Positions 1 through 7,696 of a stretch of DNA of 12,802 bases are shown here, piece after piece (position 1 is the stretch's first letter; each line of letters begins with the position of its first letter). The notes under the pieces were generated by a model. The model did not search any database. It had not been told where the DNA came from and saw only the letters and a list, made by a program, of their open reading frames with translations. The translations under genes and the position numbers were made by a program. The stretch lies in NCBI GenBank assembly GCA_902795725.1, contig CADBLY010000011.1:1-12802 (forward strand). The letters are read 5' to 3'. This DNA comes from an uncultured Erysipelotrichaceae bacterium. GTDB lineage: Bacteria; Bacillota_I; Bacilli_A; RF39; UBA660.

Positions 1-97
1 AAGTATTGGCAAGACCATCATAGATTTCACTACCTTGAAAGATAAATCCATATTGTTTACAATAATTAACTAATTTTTCCATTGTTATTTTATTCAT
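1..97 (-). CDS. glyS: Glycine--tRNA ligase (dimeric type), N-terminal fragment
   Basis: This is the first 32 codons of a gene that runs off the left window edge, so only its 5' end is present. The start ATG is at 97-95, preceded by AGGAG (107-103) at a 5-base spacing. The peptide begins MNKITMEKLVNYCKQYG and continues with FIFQGSEIYDGLANT. The segment from FIFQGSEIY to GLANT matches the start of bacterial alpha2 GlyRS (normally F-I-F-P-G-S-E-I-Y-G-G-L-A-N-T), a class II synthetase that charges tRNA-Gly in the cytoplasm. The ribosome site overlaps the trpS stop codon, so the two synthetase genes are very probably co-transcribed and translationally coupled. The catalytic motifs lie outside the window, so identity rests on this short N-terminus only. 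Confidence 0.85.
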   Translation of the reverse strand, partial: MNKITMEKLVNYCKQYGFIFQGSEIYDGLANT

Positions 98-105
98 ATA
101 TTCTC

Positions 106-1089
106 CTATCTATATAGTCCTATAACATGTTTTAATTTATCATATTTTTCATAAGCAATTAAACTTGTTCTATCTCTTCCTTCATCAAGTATTTTATCTA
201 TATCTTTACTGTTAATTAATTTTTTATATTTCTCCTGAATAGGTATTAAAGTTTTAACTACTCTATCAGCAACACTTTTCTTAAATTCACCGTAATTACT
301 ATCCTTAAATTTCTTCTCAACAGCAGCCACTGTTTTATTAGAAAGTGATGCATATATACTTATTAAATTAGATATACCAGGTTTATTATCTGGATCAAAA
401 ACTACTTTCATTTCTGAATCAGTAGTCGCACTCATAATTTTTTTTCTAATAGTTTTTTCATCATCCATTAAATAAATTACACCTTTAGGATTAAGAGCTG
501 ATTTACTCATTTTTTTAGTTGGATCAACTAAATCATATATTTTCGCACCCCTTTTACCTATTAATGGTTCAGGAATTTTAAATATCTTTTCTTTATATTT
601 TTTATTTATTTTTTCAGCAATATTACGTGCTAATTCTACATGCTGTTTCTGATCTTGACCCGTTGGAACATAATCAACGTCATATAAAAGAATATCACTA
701 GCCATCAAAACAGGATATGTATATAGTCCAGAAGAAAAATTTTGTTTCTTTTTACTTTTATCTTTAAACTGTGTCATACGTCCCAACTCTCCATATGGAG
801 TATGACATTCAAGTATCCATGACATATTAGCATGATAAATATTTTCTGATTGAATAAAAATAGTATTTTTTTTAGGATCAATTCCACAAGCTAAATAAAG
901 TGCGATTAAACTTTTTATACTTTCATGTAACATAATTGGATCTTGTGGAACAGTTATAGCATGCATATCAGCAACAAATATAAATGATTCATACCTTTCT
1001 TGATATTCAACCATTCTTTTAATTGCACCAATATAATTACCTAAAGTAATACATCCCGTTGGTTGTAAACCAGTTATAATTCTTTTCAT
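106..1089 (-). CDS. trpS: Tryptophan--tRNA ligase
   Basis: This 327-residue class I synthetase attaches tryptophan to tRNA-Trp in the cytoplasm; the length is normal for the family. The N-terminus GLQPTGCITLGNYIGAI carries the HIGH-equivalent signature (T-L-G-N at 15-18, the usual TrpRS variant). VPTGQDQKQHVELARNIA at about 141-158 is the family-typical segment near the tryptophan pocket, and KMSKS is at 193-197. The start ATG (1089-1087) has AAGGAG just upstream. A short leader of about 20 bases follows an extended -10 promoter, which leaves no room for a T-box. The gene is followed directly by glyS, whose ribosome site overlaps this stop codon (TAG, 108-106). Nothing is missing or unusual. 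Confidence 0.97.
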   Translation of the reverse strand: MKRIITGLQPTGCITLGNYIGAIKRMVEYQERYESFIFVADMHAITVPQDPIMLHESIKSLIALYLACGIDPKKNTIFIQSENIYHANMSWILECHTPYGELGRMTQFKDKSKKKQNFSSGLYTYPVLMASDILLYDVDYVPTGQDQKQHVELARNIAEKINKKYKEKIFKIPEPLIGKRGAKIYDLVDPTKKMSKSALNPKGVIYLMDDEKTIRKKIMSATTDSEMKVVFDPDNKPGISNLISIYASLSNKTVAAVEKKFKDSNYGEFKKSVADRVVKTLIPIQEKYKKLINSKDIDKILDEGRDRTSLIAYEKYDKLKHVIGLYR

Positions 1090-1116
1090 ATTTCCATCTC
1101 CTTAATAACTATATAA

Positions 1117-1125
1117 ATTATATCA
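1117..1125 (-). promoter_or_regulatory. Extended -10 promoter for trpS-glyS
   Basis: On the minus strand the sequence TGATATAAT is a perfect TGn-TATAAT extended -10 element. The -10 hexamer is 1122-1117, predicting a start near 1110 and a leader of about 20 bases before the trpS ATG. The -35 region (about 1145-1140) is poor and overlaps the upstream hairpin, as is common when an extended -10 is present. No T-box or other leader structure fits in this space. Confidence 0.6.
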
Positions 1126-1132
1126 TATTTTT

Positions 1133-1161
1133 AAATAAAACAATAGCTATTAACTATTGTT
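1133..1161 (-). terminator. Weak intrinsic terminator after the ZIP transporter gene
   Basis: The stem AACAATAG / CTATTGTT is 8 bp with a 7-base loop (1161-1139). It starts directly after the ZIP stop codon and is followed on the minus strand by TTATTT. The stem is AT-rich, so termination may be leaky and some transcripts could enter trpS. Confidence 0.5.
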
Positions 1162-1920
1162 CTATCCAAAAATTAAACTAATCATTAATAATACAGAACC
1201 ACTTATAACCCCTATATACTTAATTTTTTTATTGCTAATATTATTTATTTGTGGCAATAATTCTACAAACGAAATATAAACCAACATTCCAAAAGTTACT
1301 GAAAGTAAAAGTCCCATAACAAGTTCACTAGTAGTTAATAATGAAGCAATAATACCACCTAACAAAGTTGATAAAGACACAATTAAACTAATAACTAAAA
1401 CTTTGTTAAACTTATATTCGTTACGCAATGTCGACTCTATCATAAAACCCATTGGTAAATTATGAAGACCTACTCCAATACATAAAAGTAATCCTGTATT
1501 AAAATCAGTACTAGAAGTAATATAAATACCCATCCCTTCTATTATATTATGTAATATCAAAGCTAACGAAGTAACTATTCCAATGTGTTTTAAATGTTCA
1601 TTATGACAATTACTATGTTTATGGTGATGATGATGATCCTCACTTTCATGATGTGGAATTAACCTATCTAATTGAAATAAAATAACAAATCCCAATACTA
1701 CACATAATAAAGCAAAGATTAAACCTTTAAATCCCATTCCTTTACCTAAAGTTTCTAATATTTCAGGTAATAATTCTAAAATACTTAAACATACAACCAC
1801 ACCAAATGACATACTAATAGAAAAATCTAGTACACTTTTTTTATTCTTAAGAAACCTACCTATAATAGTACCTACAAGTATAAATAATCCAACTATTATA
1901 GTTAATAATAAACCTACCAC
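1162..1920 (-). CDS. ZIP-family divalent metal transporter (ZupT/GufA-like)
   Basis: This 252-residue membrane protein has about eight hydrophobic segments. Two metal-site helices carry the ZIP signatures: HNIIEG at 124-129 (TM4) and HNLPMG at 153-158 (TM5). A histidine-rich cytosolic-type loop at about 90-111 (HHESEDHHHHHKH) is typical of zinc-handling ZIP members. The family moves Zn2+ and related divalent ions toward the cytoplasm; the exact metal cannot be read from sequence. The start codon is GTG at 1920-1918, one base after the TAA of the P-type ATPase gene, with AGGAG about 11 bases upstream inside that gene's last codons. Expression is therefore probably coupled to the ATPase. The -4 to +5 context has no better ATG nearby. 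Confidence 0.9.
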   Translation of the reverse strand: MVGLLLTIIVGLFILVGTIIGRFLKNKKSVLDFSISMSFGVVVCLSILELLPEILETLGKGMGFKGLIFALLCVVLGFVILFQLDRLIPHHESEDHHHHHKHSNCHNEHLKHIGIVTSLALILHNIIEGMGIYITSSTDFNTGLLLCIGVGLHNLPMGFMIESTLRNEYKFNKVLVISLIVSLSTLLGGIIASLLTTSELVMGLLLSVTFGMLVYISFVELLPQINNISNKKIKYIGVISGSVLLMISLIFG

Positions 1921-1921
1921 T

Positions 1922-4240
1922 TTACTTCACTCTCCTTATAATTTCATCCCTTTTTATAAAAATTCTTTTTTCACAAACTAAACTCATATTAATAAATAAA
2001 GCAATATCTAACACACATATTATACCAATAAATATGAATTTTGGAAACGACAATAGAACAAGTTCAAAAAATTGACTTAACCCTATTACTAAAACCATAA
2101 ACATCGTAATTAGCCCTATATAAAGAATTAATTTCTTCTTGTTAAATGGTAAACATAATTTAAATAATAATAAAAATCCTGTAAAAGCAACTAAAACCAC
2201 AGACATAGTAGATATTTCACTATCACTTAACCTAATTAATAACGATAACAATAAAACAAATGCAACATTAATAACAATTGTTAAAGCCGCAGGAATAGAC
2301 TTACTAATAACATTAATTAAATAATTTCCTTCAATTCTCTTATTATTCTTTTCTAAAGCTAATAAAAATGATGGAATACCTATTGTTATCGCACTAGTTA
2401 AACTTAATTGAATTGGTTGAAAAGGATAATTAATAGGTACAAAAAGGAAAAGAATTGTAAGTAATATTGCATATATTGTTTTAGTAAGAAAAAGTGATGA
2501 TGATCTTTCAATATTATTAATTGTTCTTCTTCCTTCTTCAAGTATTGAAGGAATAGCATCAAAATTAGAATCCAACAAAACAATTTGTGATGTATTTCTA
2601 GCTGCATCAGATCCACAAGCTAAAGCAATACTTGAATCAGCTTCCTTCAAAGCCAAACAATCATTAACCCCATCACCTATCATAGCTACACTATGATTAT
2701 TAAGTTTTAAAGTATTAATAATTTCTTTTTTTTGTTCAGGTAAAACACGGACAAATATATTATATTTTTCAACTATTTCTTTAATATTATCCGTATCTAA
2801 AACCTTAGACATATCAATAACTTTCGGATTAATTCCTACTTCCTTTGCAATACTACTAACCGTATAAGAAGAATCACCTGATATAATCTTTAAATCAATA
2901 TCCTGACTCTTAAGATAATTTAAAGTATCTTTCGCACCACGCCTTATTTTATCCTGGATAATAATTAATCCTATTGGTATTAATTTATTAGGTAATTCAA
3001 AATTATTAACTCTTTCTTTTGAATACATTAAAGCCAAAATACGAAATCCACTATATTTATCCAAATAATTCTTATAGTTATTATCAAGCAATCGATCCGG
3101 AGAACCAATAATATAAGTACCCTTATCAAAAGAAACCGCCGAATACTTTCTCACAGAAGAAAAAGGTATCGTATCTATAACTTCATATTTATGATTACGA
3201 TAATATTTATTATAAATTGCCTGCATTGTTTTGTTATCATCCTTTAGAACATAACTAAATTCTGATAAAATATTTTTTATATCATCATCAGTAAATGAAA
3301 CTACATCCTTAACTTCTAAATTTCCTTCCGTAATTGTTCCTGTCTTATCCAAACATAAAATATCAACTCTAGCTAAAGACTCAATACAGTATAAATCTTG
3401 AACTAATACTTTCCTTTTCCCTAACCTAACCACACTTACAGCTAAAACAGTACTAACAAGAAGAACTAATCCTTCAGGTATCATTGAAATAATAGCTGCT
3501 GATGTATTTAAAACACTTGTTATAATAGTAGTATCCGGTAATCTCCATTGCCTAATAAACAAAGCAATACCTAAAGGAATAATAATAATAGATAACCATT
3601 TTACTATTATTTTTAAAGTATTCATTATAACAGAATTTGATTCTTTAATATATTTTGCTTCCTTACTTATTTTCGCACTATAATTATCATCACCTACTGC
3701 AATAACTTCACAAATACATTTACCACTTACAATAAAACTACCAGATAAAATTGTATCTCCAACCTGTTTTAATATATTATTAGATTCACCAGTTATAAAA
3801 GATTCATCTACTTCTACAACACCTTCTTTAATAATACTATCAACAACTACTTGATTACCATTATAATATTTAATAATATCATTAAGAACAATTTGATTAA
3901 TATGAAGTTTTTTCTCTTTACCATCTCTTATAACATTAGCGCTTACTTGCGTTAAAATAGATAGTTTATCAATAATTCTTTTAGAATTTAATTCTTGAAC
4001 AATACTAATAATTGTATTACAAAATACAATTCCCATAAACAATAAATTTTTAAATGAACCAACAAATAAAATAAGTAATGCAATAAAAATATTAAGCATA
4101 TTAAATAAAGTAAAAATATTATTAAATAATATTTCCCCCACACTTTTAGTAGGTAAATCAGTATTATAATTAACTAATCCTTTTTTTATACGATATTTTA
4201 CTTCTTCTTTAGTTAATCCTATATATATATTTGTCCCCAT
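1922..4240 (-). CDS. Cation-translocating P-type ATPase (IPEGL / CtpE-like subgroup)
   Basis: This 772-residue ion pump has all core P-type parts: TGES in the actuator domain (150-153), IPEG in TM4 (254-257), the phosphorylated Asp in DKTGT (298-302), a reduced nucleotide-binding domain with GSPDRLL, and the hinge GDGVND (522-527). About six hydrophobic segments follow toward the C-terminus. There is no N-terminal CxxC metal-binding domain and no CPC in TM4, so it is not a heavy-metal P1B pump. The MIPEGLVLL signature resembles the CtpE group, for which Ca2+ transport has been proposed; Ca2+ or Mg2+ here is inference. The start is the ATG at 4240-4238, because GGAGG (4250-4246) sits 5 bases before it; an in-frame TTG four codons earlier has no site. 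The downstream gene is the ZIP transporter, one base away. Confidence 0.92.
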   Translation of the reverse strand: MGTNIYIGLTKEEVKYRIKKGLVNYNTDLPTKSVGEILFNNIFTLFNMLNIFIALLILFVGSFKNLLFMGIVFCNTIISIVQELNSKRIIDKLSILTQVSANVIRDGKEKKLHINQIVLNDIIKYYNGNQVVVDSIIKEGVVEVDESFITGESNNILKQVGDTILSGSFIVSGKCICEVIAVGDDNYSAKISKEAKYIKESNSVIMNTLKIIVKWLSIIIIPLGIALFIRQWRLPDTTIITSVLNTSAAIISMIPEGLVLLVSTVLAVSVVRLGKRKVLVQDLYCIESLARVDILCLDKTGTITEGNLEVKDVVSFTDDDIKNILSEFSYVLKDDNKTMQAIYNKYYRNHKYEVIDTIPFSSVRKYSAVSFDKGTYIIGSPDRLLDNNYKNYLDKYSGFRILALMYSKERVNNFELPNKLIPIGLIIIQDKIRRGAKDTLNYLKSQDIDLKIISGDSSYTVSSIAKEVGINPKVIDMSKVLDTDNIKEIVEKYNIFVRVLPEQKKEIINTLKLNNHSVAMIGDGVNDCLALKEADSSIALACGSDAARNTSQIVLLDSNFDAIPSILEEGRRTINNIERSSSLFLTKTIYAILLTILFLFVPINYPFQPIQLSLTSAITIGIPSFLLALEKNNKRIEGNYLINVISKSIPAALTIVINVAFVLLLSLLIRLSDSEISTMSVVLVAFTGFLLLFKLCLPFNKKKLILYIGLITMFMVLVIGLSQFFELVLLSFPKFIFIGIICVLDIALFINMSLVCEKRIFIKRDEIIRRVK

Positions 4241-4263
4241 ATATTCCTCCAAAAAAAAGAATA

Positions 4264-5199
4264 CTACGACTCTTTTTCAATACTTATAAATTGCTTACTA
4301 TTATTAAAAGTATATTTATAACTATTTAAACTTTCTTTATAATCAATAATACTATCAAAAATATCACTAACTGAACTTTCTAAATTATGATAATTATATA
4401 ACTTATTATTACTAGTTACTCCCATAACAGTTTCAATAATAATATTATCATTTTCTTCATATATATTAGTTATTTCTTCTCTTAATTGGTAATCACTAAT
4501 ATCTAAACACTCACTATTTTTAGCTTCATAAAAATCATTTTTTAACTTATACACCTTACAATCAACCTGAAAAGATGCATCATTATAACTATCATTAAAT
4601 AACTTCCTATAAGCATTTTCTAAATCCTTTTTTGCAATCTTATTATTATCTTCCAGCAAGTTATAAGCCAAACTTAACTTAATACTATCATTAATTTCAT
4701 CTGCTTTTAGATCTTTATTATATAAATAATATTTATTCATATTATCACATGGTAAATTAAGATGCATATTATCAATTAAATAACTATAATGTTTTTTATA
4801 CCAAGATAAATCTTTAACACTTTCATCTTTTTCTTCTTTTATTTCACTACTAACTGTCTTATCCTTTACAATCAATACATAATCATCCTTATACATTAAA
4901 TATCCCATAAATCCAATAATACCCAATAATATAAGAATAACAATATCTCTTCTTATAATTTTACCAGTACGATGACGAAGTAACCTTTTTTCTTCCTTAA
5001 TTATTTGATTTTTAACTTCATTTTTAACTTCAAAAACAAAATTATCCTTCAATTCAGTTGAACTTTTTTCCTTAATAGTTTTAACTGCACTATCAATTAC
5101 TTTCTTAGAAACCTTATTTTCAATATCTTTAGTAATACTTTCCACAATTTTATTTTTAATATCATCGATATCTTTCTTACTTATCTTTTCCTTTGCCAT
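4264..5199 (-). CDS. Unknown single-pass membrane protein with basic helical N-terminus
   Basis: I do not recognise a family for this 311-residue protein. Residues 1-85 are highly charged, lysine-rich and probably helical or coiled-coil, with no signal peptide. A basic stretch (RHRTGKIIRR) precedes one transmembrane segment at about 86-103 (start IVILILLGIIGFMGY). By the positive-inside rule the N-terminus is cytoplasmic and the C-terminal roughly 205 residues are outside. The outer part has three Cys (151, 214, 231), at least two of which could pair. The ATG at 5199 has a G-rich but imperfect ribosome site (GGGGTG). The gene leads a unit with the P-type ATPase and ZIP transporter (23 bases before the ATPase ATG). 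A role beside cation transport or envelope sensing is only suggested by position. Confidence 0.75.
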   Translation of the reverse strand: MAKEKISKKDIDDIKNKIVESITKDIENKVSKKVIDSAVKTIKEKSSTELKDNFVFEVKNEVKNQIIKEEKRLLRHRTGKIIRRDIVILILLGIIGFMGYLMYKDDYVLIVKDKTVSSEIKEEKDESVKDLSWYKKHYSYLIDNMHLNLPCDNMNKYYLYNKDLKADEINDSIKLSLAYNLLEDNNKIAKKDLENAYRKLFNDSYNDASFQVDCKVYKLKNDFYEAKNSECLDISDYQLREEITNIYEENDNIIIETVMGVTSNNKLYNYHNLESSVSDIFDSIIDYKESLNSYKYTFNNSKQFISIEKES

Positions 5200-5219
5200 A
5201 GTAACACCCCACTACCAAT

Positions 5220-5228
5220 ATAATAACA
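5220..5228 (-). promoter_or_regulatory. Candidate extended -10 promoter for the ATPase-ZIP unit
   Basis: The minus-strand sequence TGTTATTAT is a TGn plus TATTAT element. The hexamer is 5225-5220, predicting a start near 5213, and the upstream 17-base spacer leads to a weak -35 (TTTATT, 5248-5243). It lies between the terminator of the CotD-like gene and the ATG at 5199. No convincing metal-regulator palindrome was found here. Confidence 0.45.
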
Positions 5229-5256
5229 CAAAATGCTAAAAGAATAAACTTTTATT

Positions 5257-5285
5257 AAAGAAAAAAAGATAGAATAATCTACCTT
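5257..5285 (-). terminator. Intrinsic terminator after the CotD-like gene
   Basis: On the minus strand AAGGTAGA-TTAT-TCTATCTT forms an 8-bp stem with one G-U pair and a tetraloop (5285-5266), followed by TTTTTCTTT. It begins at the last base of the CotD-like stop codon. It separates this gene from the ATPase-ZIP unit. Confidence 0.75.
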
Positions 5286-5539
5286 TATTGAAAATTACAG
5301 CAACTTCCACAATCTTCATTAATAACTTGATTTTCTTCATCACAAGTATATTGTGGTGTATAAGTGTGCTTATAAATATGTCTATTAATTACATGGGTAT
5401 GTATAGGACATACATGTGGAACTTCATGGTAAAACTCTTTTTCAATACATTTTGTAGTTACAGGTTCAACGATAGGTCTTTCCATTTGTGGATCACACAT
5501 GTTGTTCTTTCTACACCCACATCCCCAATTTCCAAACAT
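5285..5539 (-). CDS. CotD-family spore-coat-like protein
   Basis: This 84-residue protein is rich in Cys, His, Tyr and Pro and has no signal peptide or membrane segment. It starts MFGNWGCGCRKNNMC, has a middle segment PIVEPVTTKC followed by PHVCPIHTHVINRHIYKHTY, and ends in a Cys cluster (DCGSCCNF). The size, the His/Tyr-rich centre and the paired Cys at both ends resemble Bacillus CotD, an inner spore-coat protein; the assignment is by composition and layout. CotD-like proteins also occur in lineages not known to form spores, so this gene alone does not prove sporulation. AGGAGG lies 8-9 bases before the ATG. Terminators on both sides make it a single-gene unit, and a candidate promoter lies directly upstream. 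Confidence 0.7.
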   Translation of the reverse strand: MFGNWGCGCRKNNMCDPQMERPIVEPVTTKCIEKEFYHEVPHVCPIHTHVINRHIYKHTYTPQYTCDEENQVINEDCGSCCNFQ

Positions 5540-5561
5540 AAATCTTTCCTCCTATCTACAT

Positions 5562-5570
5562 CATATTATG
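5562..5570 (-). promoter_or_regulatory. Possible promoter -10 for the CotD-like gene
   Basis: The minus-strand CATAATATG lies about 20 bases before the ATG. It matches the SigE/SigK-type -10 (CATAnnnTA) in all but the last base. The expected -35 AC is at best one base too far (spacing 18) and falls in the upstream terminator. It could equally be a weak vegetative TAATAT. Treat as a hint only. Confidence 0.25.
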
Positions 5571-5577
5571 TACAAAC

Positions 5578-5603
5578 AAAAAAAAGGAGTGTGTATTACT
5601 CCT
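5578..5603 (-). terminator. Intrinsic terminator of the exonuclease-ffh unit
   Basis: On the minus strand AGGAGT-AATACAC-ACTCCT is a perfect 6-bp stem (5603-5585) followed by a run of eight T. The stem begins inside the ffh stop codon, so the terminator overlaps the gene end. Confidence 0.8.
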
Positions 5604-6906
5604 AGAAAGGTAATTTCATTTTACCATTTTTCATAGCCTTCATCATTGTTTTCATTTGATCAAATTGTTTTAATAATCTATTAACTTCTTCTACTGAACG
5701 AGCTGATCCTTTAGCAATTCTCATTTTTCTTGTAGCTTTTAATATTTCTGGATGTTTTCTTTCATACGGTGTCATAGATAAAATTATAGCTTCAATATGA
5801 GCCATATCTTTAGGATTAACTTTTACTTTTTTCATTTCTTTTGGAATTCCAGGAATTAATTTAAGTAAACTCTCCAAAGGCCCCATTTTTTTAATTTGCT
5901 TAAACATACTTAAAAAATCTTCTAAATCAAACTTTCCTTGCTCCATTTTCTTAGCCGTTTTTAACGCTTCATCTTGATCAATTGTAGCTTCAACCTTTTC
6001 AACCATACTCATCAAATCGCCCATGCCAAGAATACGACTTGCCATACGGTCAGGATAAAACTCATCCAAACCATCCATTTTTTCCGAAACACCAACAAAC
6101 TTTATTGGAACATTAGTAAGATGTCTAACCGATAAAGCAGCTCCACCCCTAGTATCACCATCTAGTTTTGTTAATATTGCCCCCGTAAGTGGTAATTTGT
6201 TATTAAAACCTTCAATAACATTAACAGCATCTTGCCCTGTCATACTATCAACAACTAATAGTATTTCATTAGGATTAACAGCACTATTAATATTAGCTAA
6301 CTCATCCATTAACTCATCATCAATATGAAGTCTACCAGCTGTATCAATTAAAATATAATTAAATTTATTTTCTTTCGCATATTCCAAAGCATTCTTTACT
6401 ATTTCTACAGGATTATTCTTTCCTTCTGAATATACCTCAATATTTAATTCTCTACCAATTTGTTTTAATTGATCAATAGCTGCTGGTCTATAAATATCAC
6501 AAGCAACCAACAAAGGTTTCTTATGATATTTTTTTCGTAACAACAAAGACAACTTACCAATTGTAGTTGTTTTACCACTACCTTGTAATCCTACTAACAT
6601 CAAAATACTCGGATTACCACTTATATATAAATCTTTTTTTTCGCCACCTAAAAGTTCTACTAACTCATCTTTTAAAATTTTTACAAATACTTCACCAGGT
6701 TTTAAACTTTTAGAAACTTCTTCACCTAAAGCTTTCTGTTTAACATTATTAATAAACTCCTTTACTACTTTATAATTAACATCAGCTTCTAAAAGCGCTA
6801 ATCTGATTTCTCTAGTTACTTCACTAATATTATCATCAGTTATTTTTCCATAACCCTTTATCTTGTTAACAGCATTTTGTAATCTACTCCCTAAATTTTC
6901 AAACAT
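5602..6906 (-). CDS. ffh: Signal recognition particle GTPase Ffh (SRP54)
   Basis: This 434-residue protein binds SRP RNA and hydrophobic signal sequences and delivers ribosomes to FtsY at the membrane. The N domain begins MFENLGSRLQ. The GTPase domain shows the P-loop GLQGSGKTT (106-114), DTAGR (188-192) and TKLDGD (246-251). The methionine- and lysine-rich M domain covers about 300-434 and contains LLKLIPGIPKEM and the basic SRP-RNA-binding stretch ending KGSARSVEEVNRLLKQF. The chosen ATG at 6906-6904 sits 4 bases after the exonuclease stop and aligns with the usual family N-terminus. A TTG ten codons earlier (6936) lacks a ribosome site and would overlap the exonuclease. The site for the ATG is weak (GAGAG, about 12 bases away), so translation may be coupled. 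The usual partner gene ylxM is absent. Confidence 0.95.
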   Translation of the reverse strand: MFENLGSRLQNAVNKIKGYGKITDDNISEVTREIRLALLEADVNYKVVKEFINNVKQKALGEEVSKSLKPGEVFVKILKDELVELLGGEKKDLYISGNPSILMLVGLQGSGKTTTIGKLSLLLRKKYHKKPLLVACDIYRPAAIDQLKQIGRELNIEVYSEGKNNPVEIVKNALEYAKENKFNYILIDTAGRLHIDDELMDELANINSAVNPNEILLVVDSMTGQDAVNVIEGFNNKLPLTGAILTKLDGDTRGGAALSVRHLTNVPIKFVGVSEKMDGLDEFYPDRMASRILGMGDLMSMVEKVEATIDQDEALKTAKKMEQGKFDLEDFLSMFKQIKKMGPLESLLKLIPGIPKEMKKVKVNPKDMAHIEAIILSMTPYERKHPEILKATRKMRIAKGSARSVEEVNRLLKQFDQMKTMMKAMKNGKMKLPF

Positions 6907-6910
6907 ATTA

Positions 6911-7504
6911 TTAATCAACTCTCTTTCTGATAACAATAAATCGATATCTTTTTAATTTATCTAAAGTATCAATTTCATTTTTAACCAACCTATTTAACAT
7001 CTTATAAAAAATTAAAGAAGTTCCTTCACTATCATAATCAGCTCTATGATGCTTATCCTCATTCCAATCAATATTATATCTAATAACTAAAGTAGCTAAA
7101 TTATGATATCTTTCCCTAGAATCTAAATATCTAGATAAAGCAAGAGTATCAATAACAGTATTATTAAATCTTCCTAAATCATATTTTAAAAAGGCCATCT
7201 CAACAAAAGATAAATCAAATCGTGCATTATGAGCAACCATTGGTAAATCACCAACCCACTTCATAAATTTAATAATGGCATCCTTTTCACTACATGCATT
7301 AAAAACCATTTCATTAGTAATACCAGTTATCTTTGTAATTTCTTCACTAATAGGTTTAGGTGGTTTAACAAAAACATCAAATCTATCAGTTATAATCCCA
7401 CCTTTTATTTTAACTGCACCAATTTCAATTATCGAATCACCTTCAGATACTTTAAGACCAGTCGTTTCCAAATCAAAAACAACATATTCTAAATCTAATA
7501 ACAT
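6911..7504 (-). CDS. DnaQ/PolC-like 3'-5' exonuclease (DEDDh)
   Basis: This 197-residue stand-alone exonuclease has all DEDDh catalytic motifs: FDLETTG with D11 and E13 (Exo I), AHNARFD with N93 and D97 (Exo II), and HRADYD with H153 and D158 (Exo III). The motif spellings are close to the proofreading domain of PolC, but there is no polymerase part. It could act in proofreading, repair or RNA/oligonucleotide trimming; sequence alone does not decide. The start is the ATG at 7504-7502, because GGAGG (7514-7510) precedes it by 5 bases. A longer in-frame extension to 7576 would run through the 6S RNA and has no ribosome site. The ribosome site directly abuts the 6S U-tract, and ffh starts 4 bases after this stop. 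Confidence 0.92.
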   Translation of the reverse strand: MLLDLEYVVFDLETTGLKVSEGDSIIEIGAVKIKGGIITDRFDVFVKPPKPISEEITKITGITNEMVFNACSEKDAIIKFMKWVGDLPMVAHNARFDLSFVEMAFLKYDLGRFNNTVIDTLALSRYLDSRERYHNLATLVIRYNIDWNEDKHHRADYDSEGTSLIFYKMLNRLVKNEIDTLDKLKRYRFIVIRKRVD

Positions 7505-7515
7505 AAATTCCTCCA

Positions 7516-7690
7516 AAAAAAGCCAAAAGACAGATATCCGTATCGAATAAAACCTAGTCTCCCAGGTGGGTATCACATTATAGCCTTTAGGATCCTCAAT
7601 TTACTTGAGCTTTCAACACCAACTACAAATTAGATTCCCTTATAATTCGATTAGTAGGTTTTTCATAAGGATTAAATCTTATCTTTCAGC
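7516..7690 (-). ncRNA. ssrS: 6S RNA (SsrS), probable
   Basis: This approximately 175-base transcript has the long rod shape of 6S RNA, which binds the housekeeping RNA polymerase holoenzyme and mimics an open promoter. The predicted start at 7690 is the first base of the closing stem GCUGAAAGAU / GUCUUUUGGC (10 bp with wobbles). Further pairs follow: AGAU/AUCU, AUCC/GGAU and the perfect 8-bp AAAACCUA (7662-7655) with UAGGUUUU (7556-7549). An internal hairpin CUCAA/UUGAG lies in the apical half. The 3' arm reads CACCU...AGGUU...GAUACGG, in the style of the conserved 6S 3' side. The closing stem plus a T7 run (7521-7515) ends it. SRP RNA, tmRNA and RNase P signatures are absent. Identity is from structure and memory, not a covariance search. 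Confidence 0.75.
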
Positions 7691-7696
7691 ACCTTA

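Noticed and set aside
106..1089. T-L-G-N instead of H-x-G-N in TrpRS as a lost catalytic motif.
   Set aside because: T at this position is normal in bacterial TrpRS enzymes.
1090..1161. T-box leader for trpS.
   Set aside because: The predicted leader is about 20 bases; no T-box sequence or specifier stem fits.
4245..4275. T8 run before the ATPase ribosome site as a terminator.
   Set aside because: The only stem uses the T-run itself against an A-rich arm, so there is no hairpin followed by a free U-tract.
5288..5605. Plus-strand frames such as this one, and others at 2139-2324, 7275-7550 and 9291-9473.
   Set aside because: They lie antisense to well-supported genes, lack ribosome sites and show no family motifs.
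6907..6936. TTG start for ffh giving ten extra residues.
   Set aside because: No ribosome site, overlap with the exonuclease gene, and the extra residues are not typical of Ffh.
7505..7576. 24-codon N-terminal extension of the exonuclease.
   Set aside because: It would run through the 3' arm of the 6S RNA, and the strong GGAGG sits before the later ATG, which matches the usual DnaQ-like start.
7577..7582. TATAAT inside the 6S gene as a promoter for the exonuclease.
   Set aside because: No usable -35 at 16-18 bases and no TGn; it lies in the conserved RNA structure, so probably chance.
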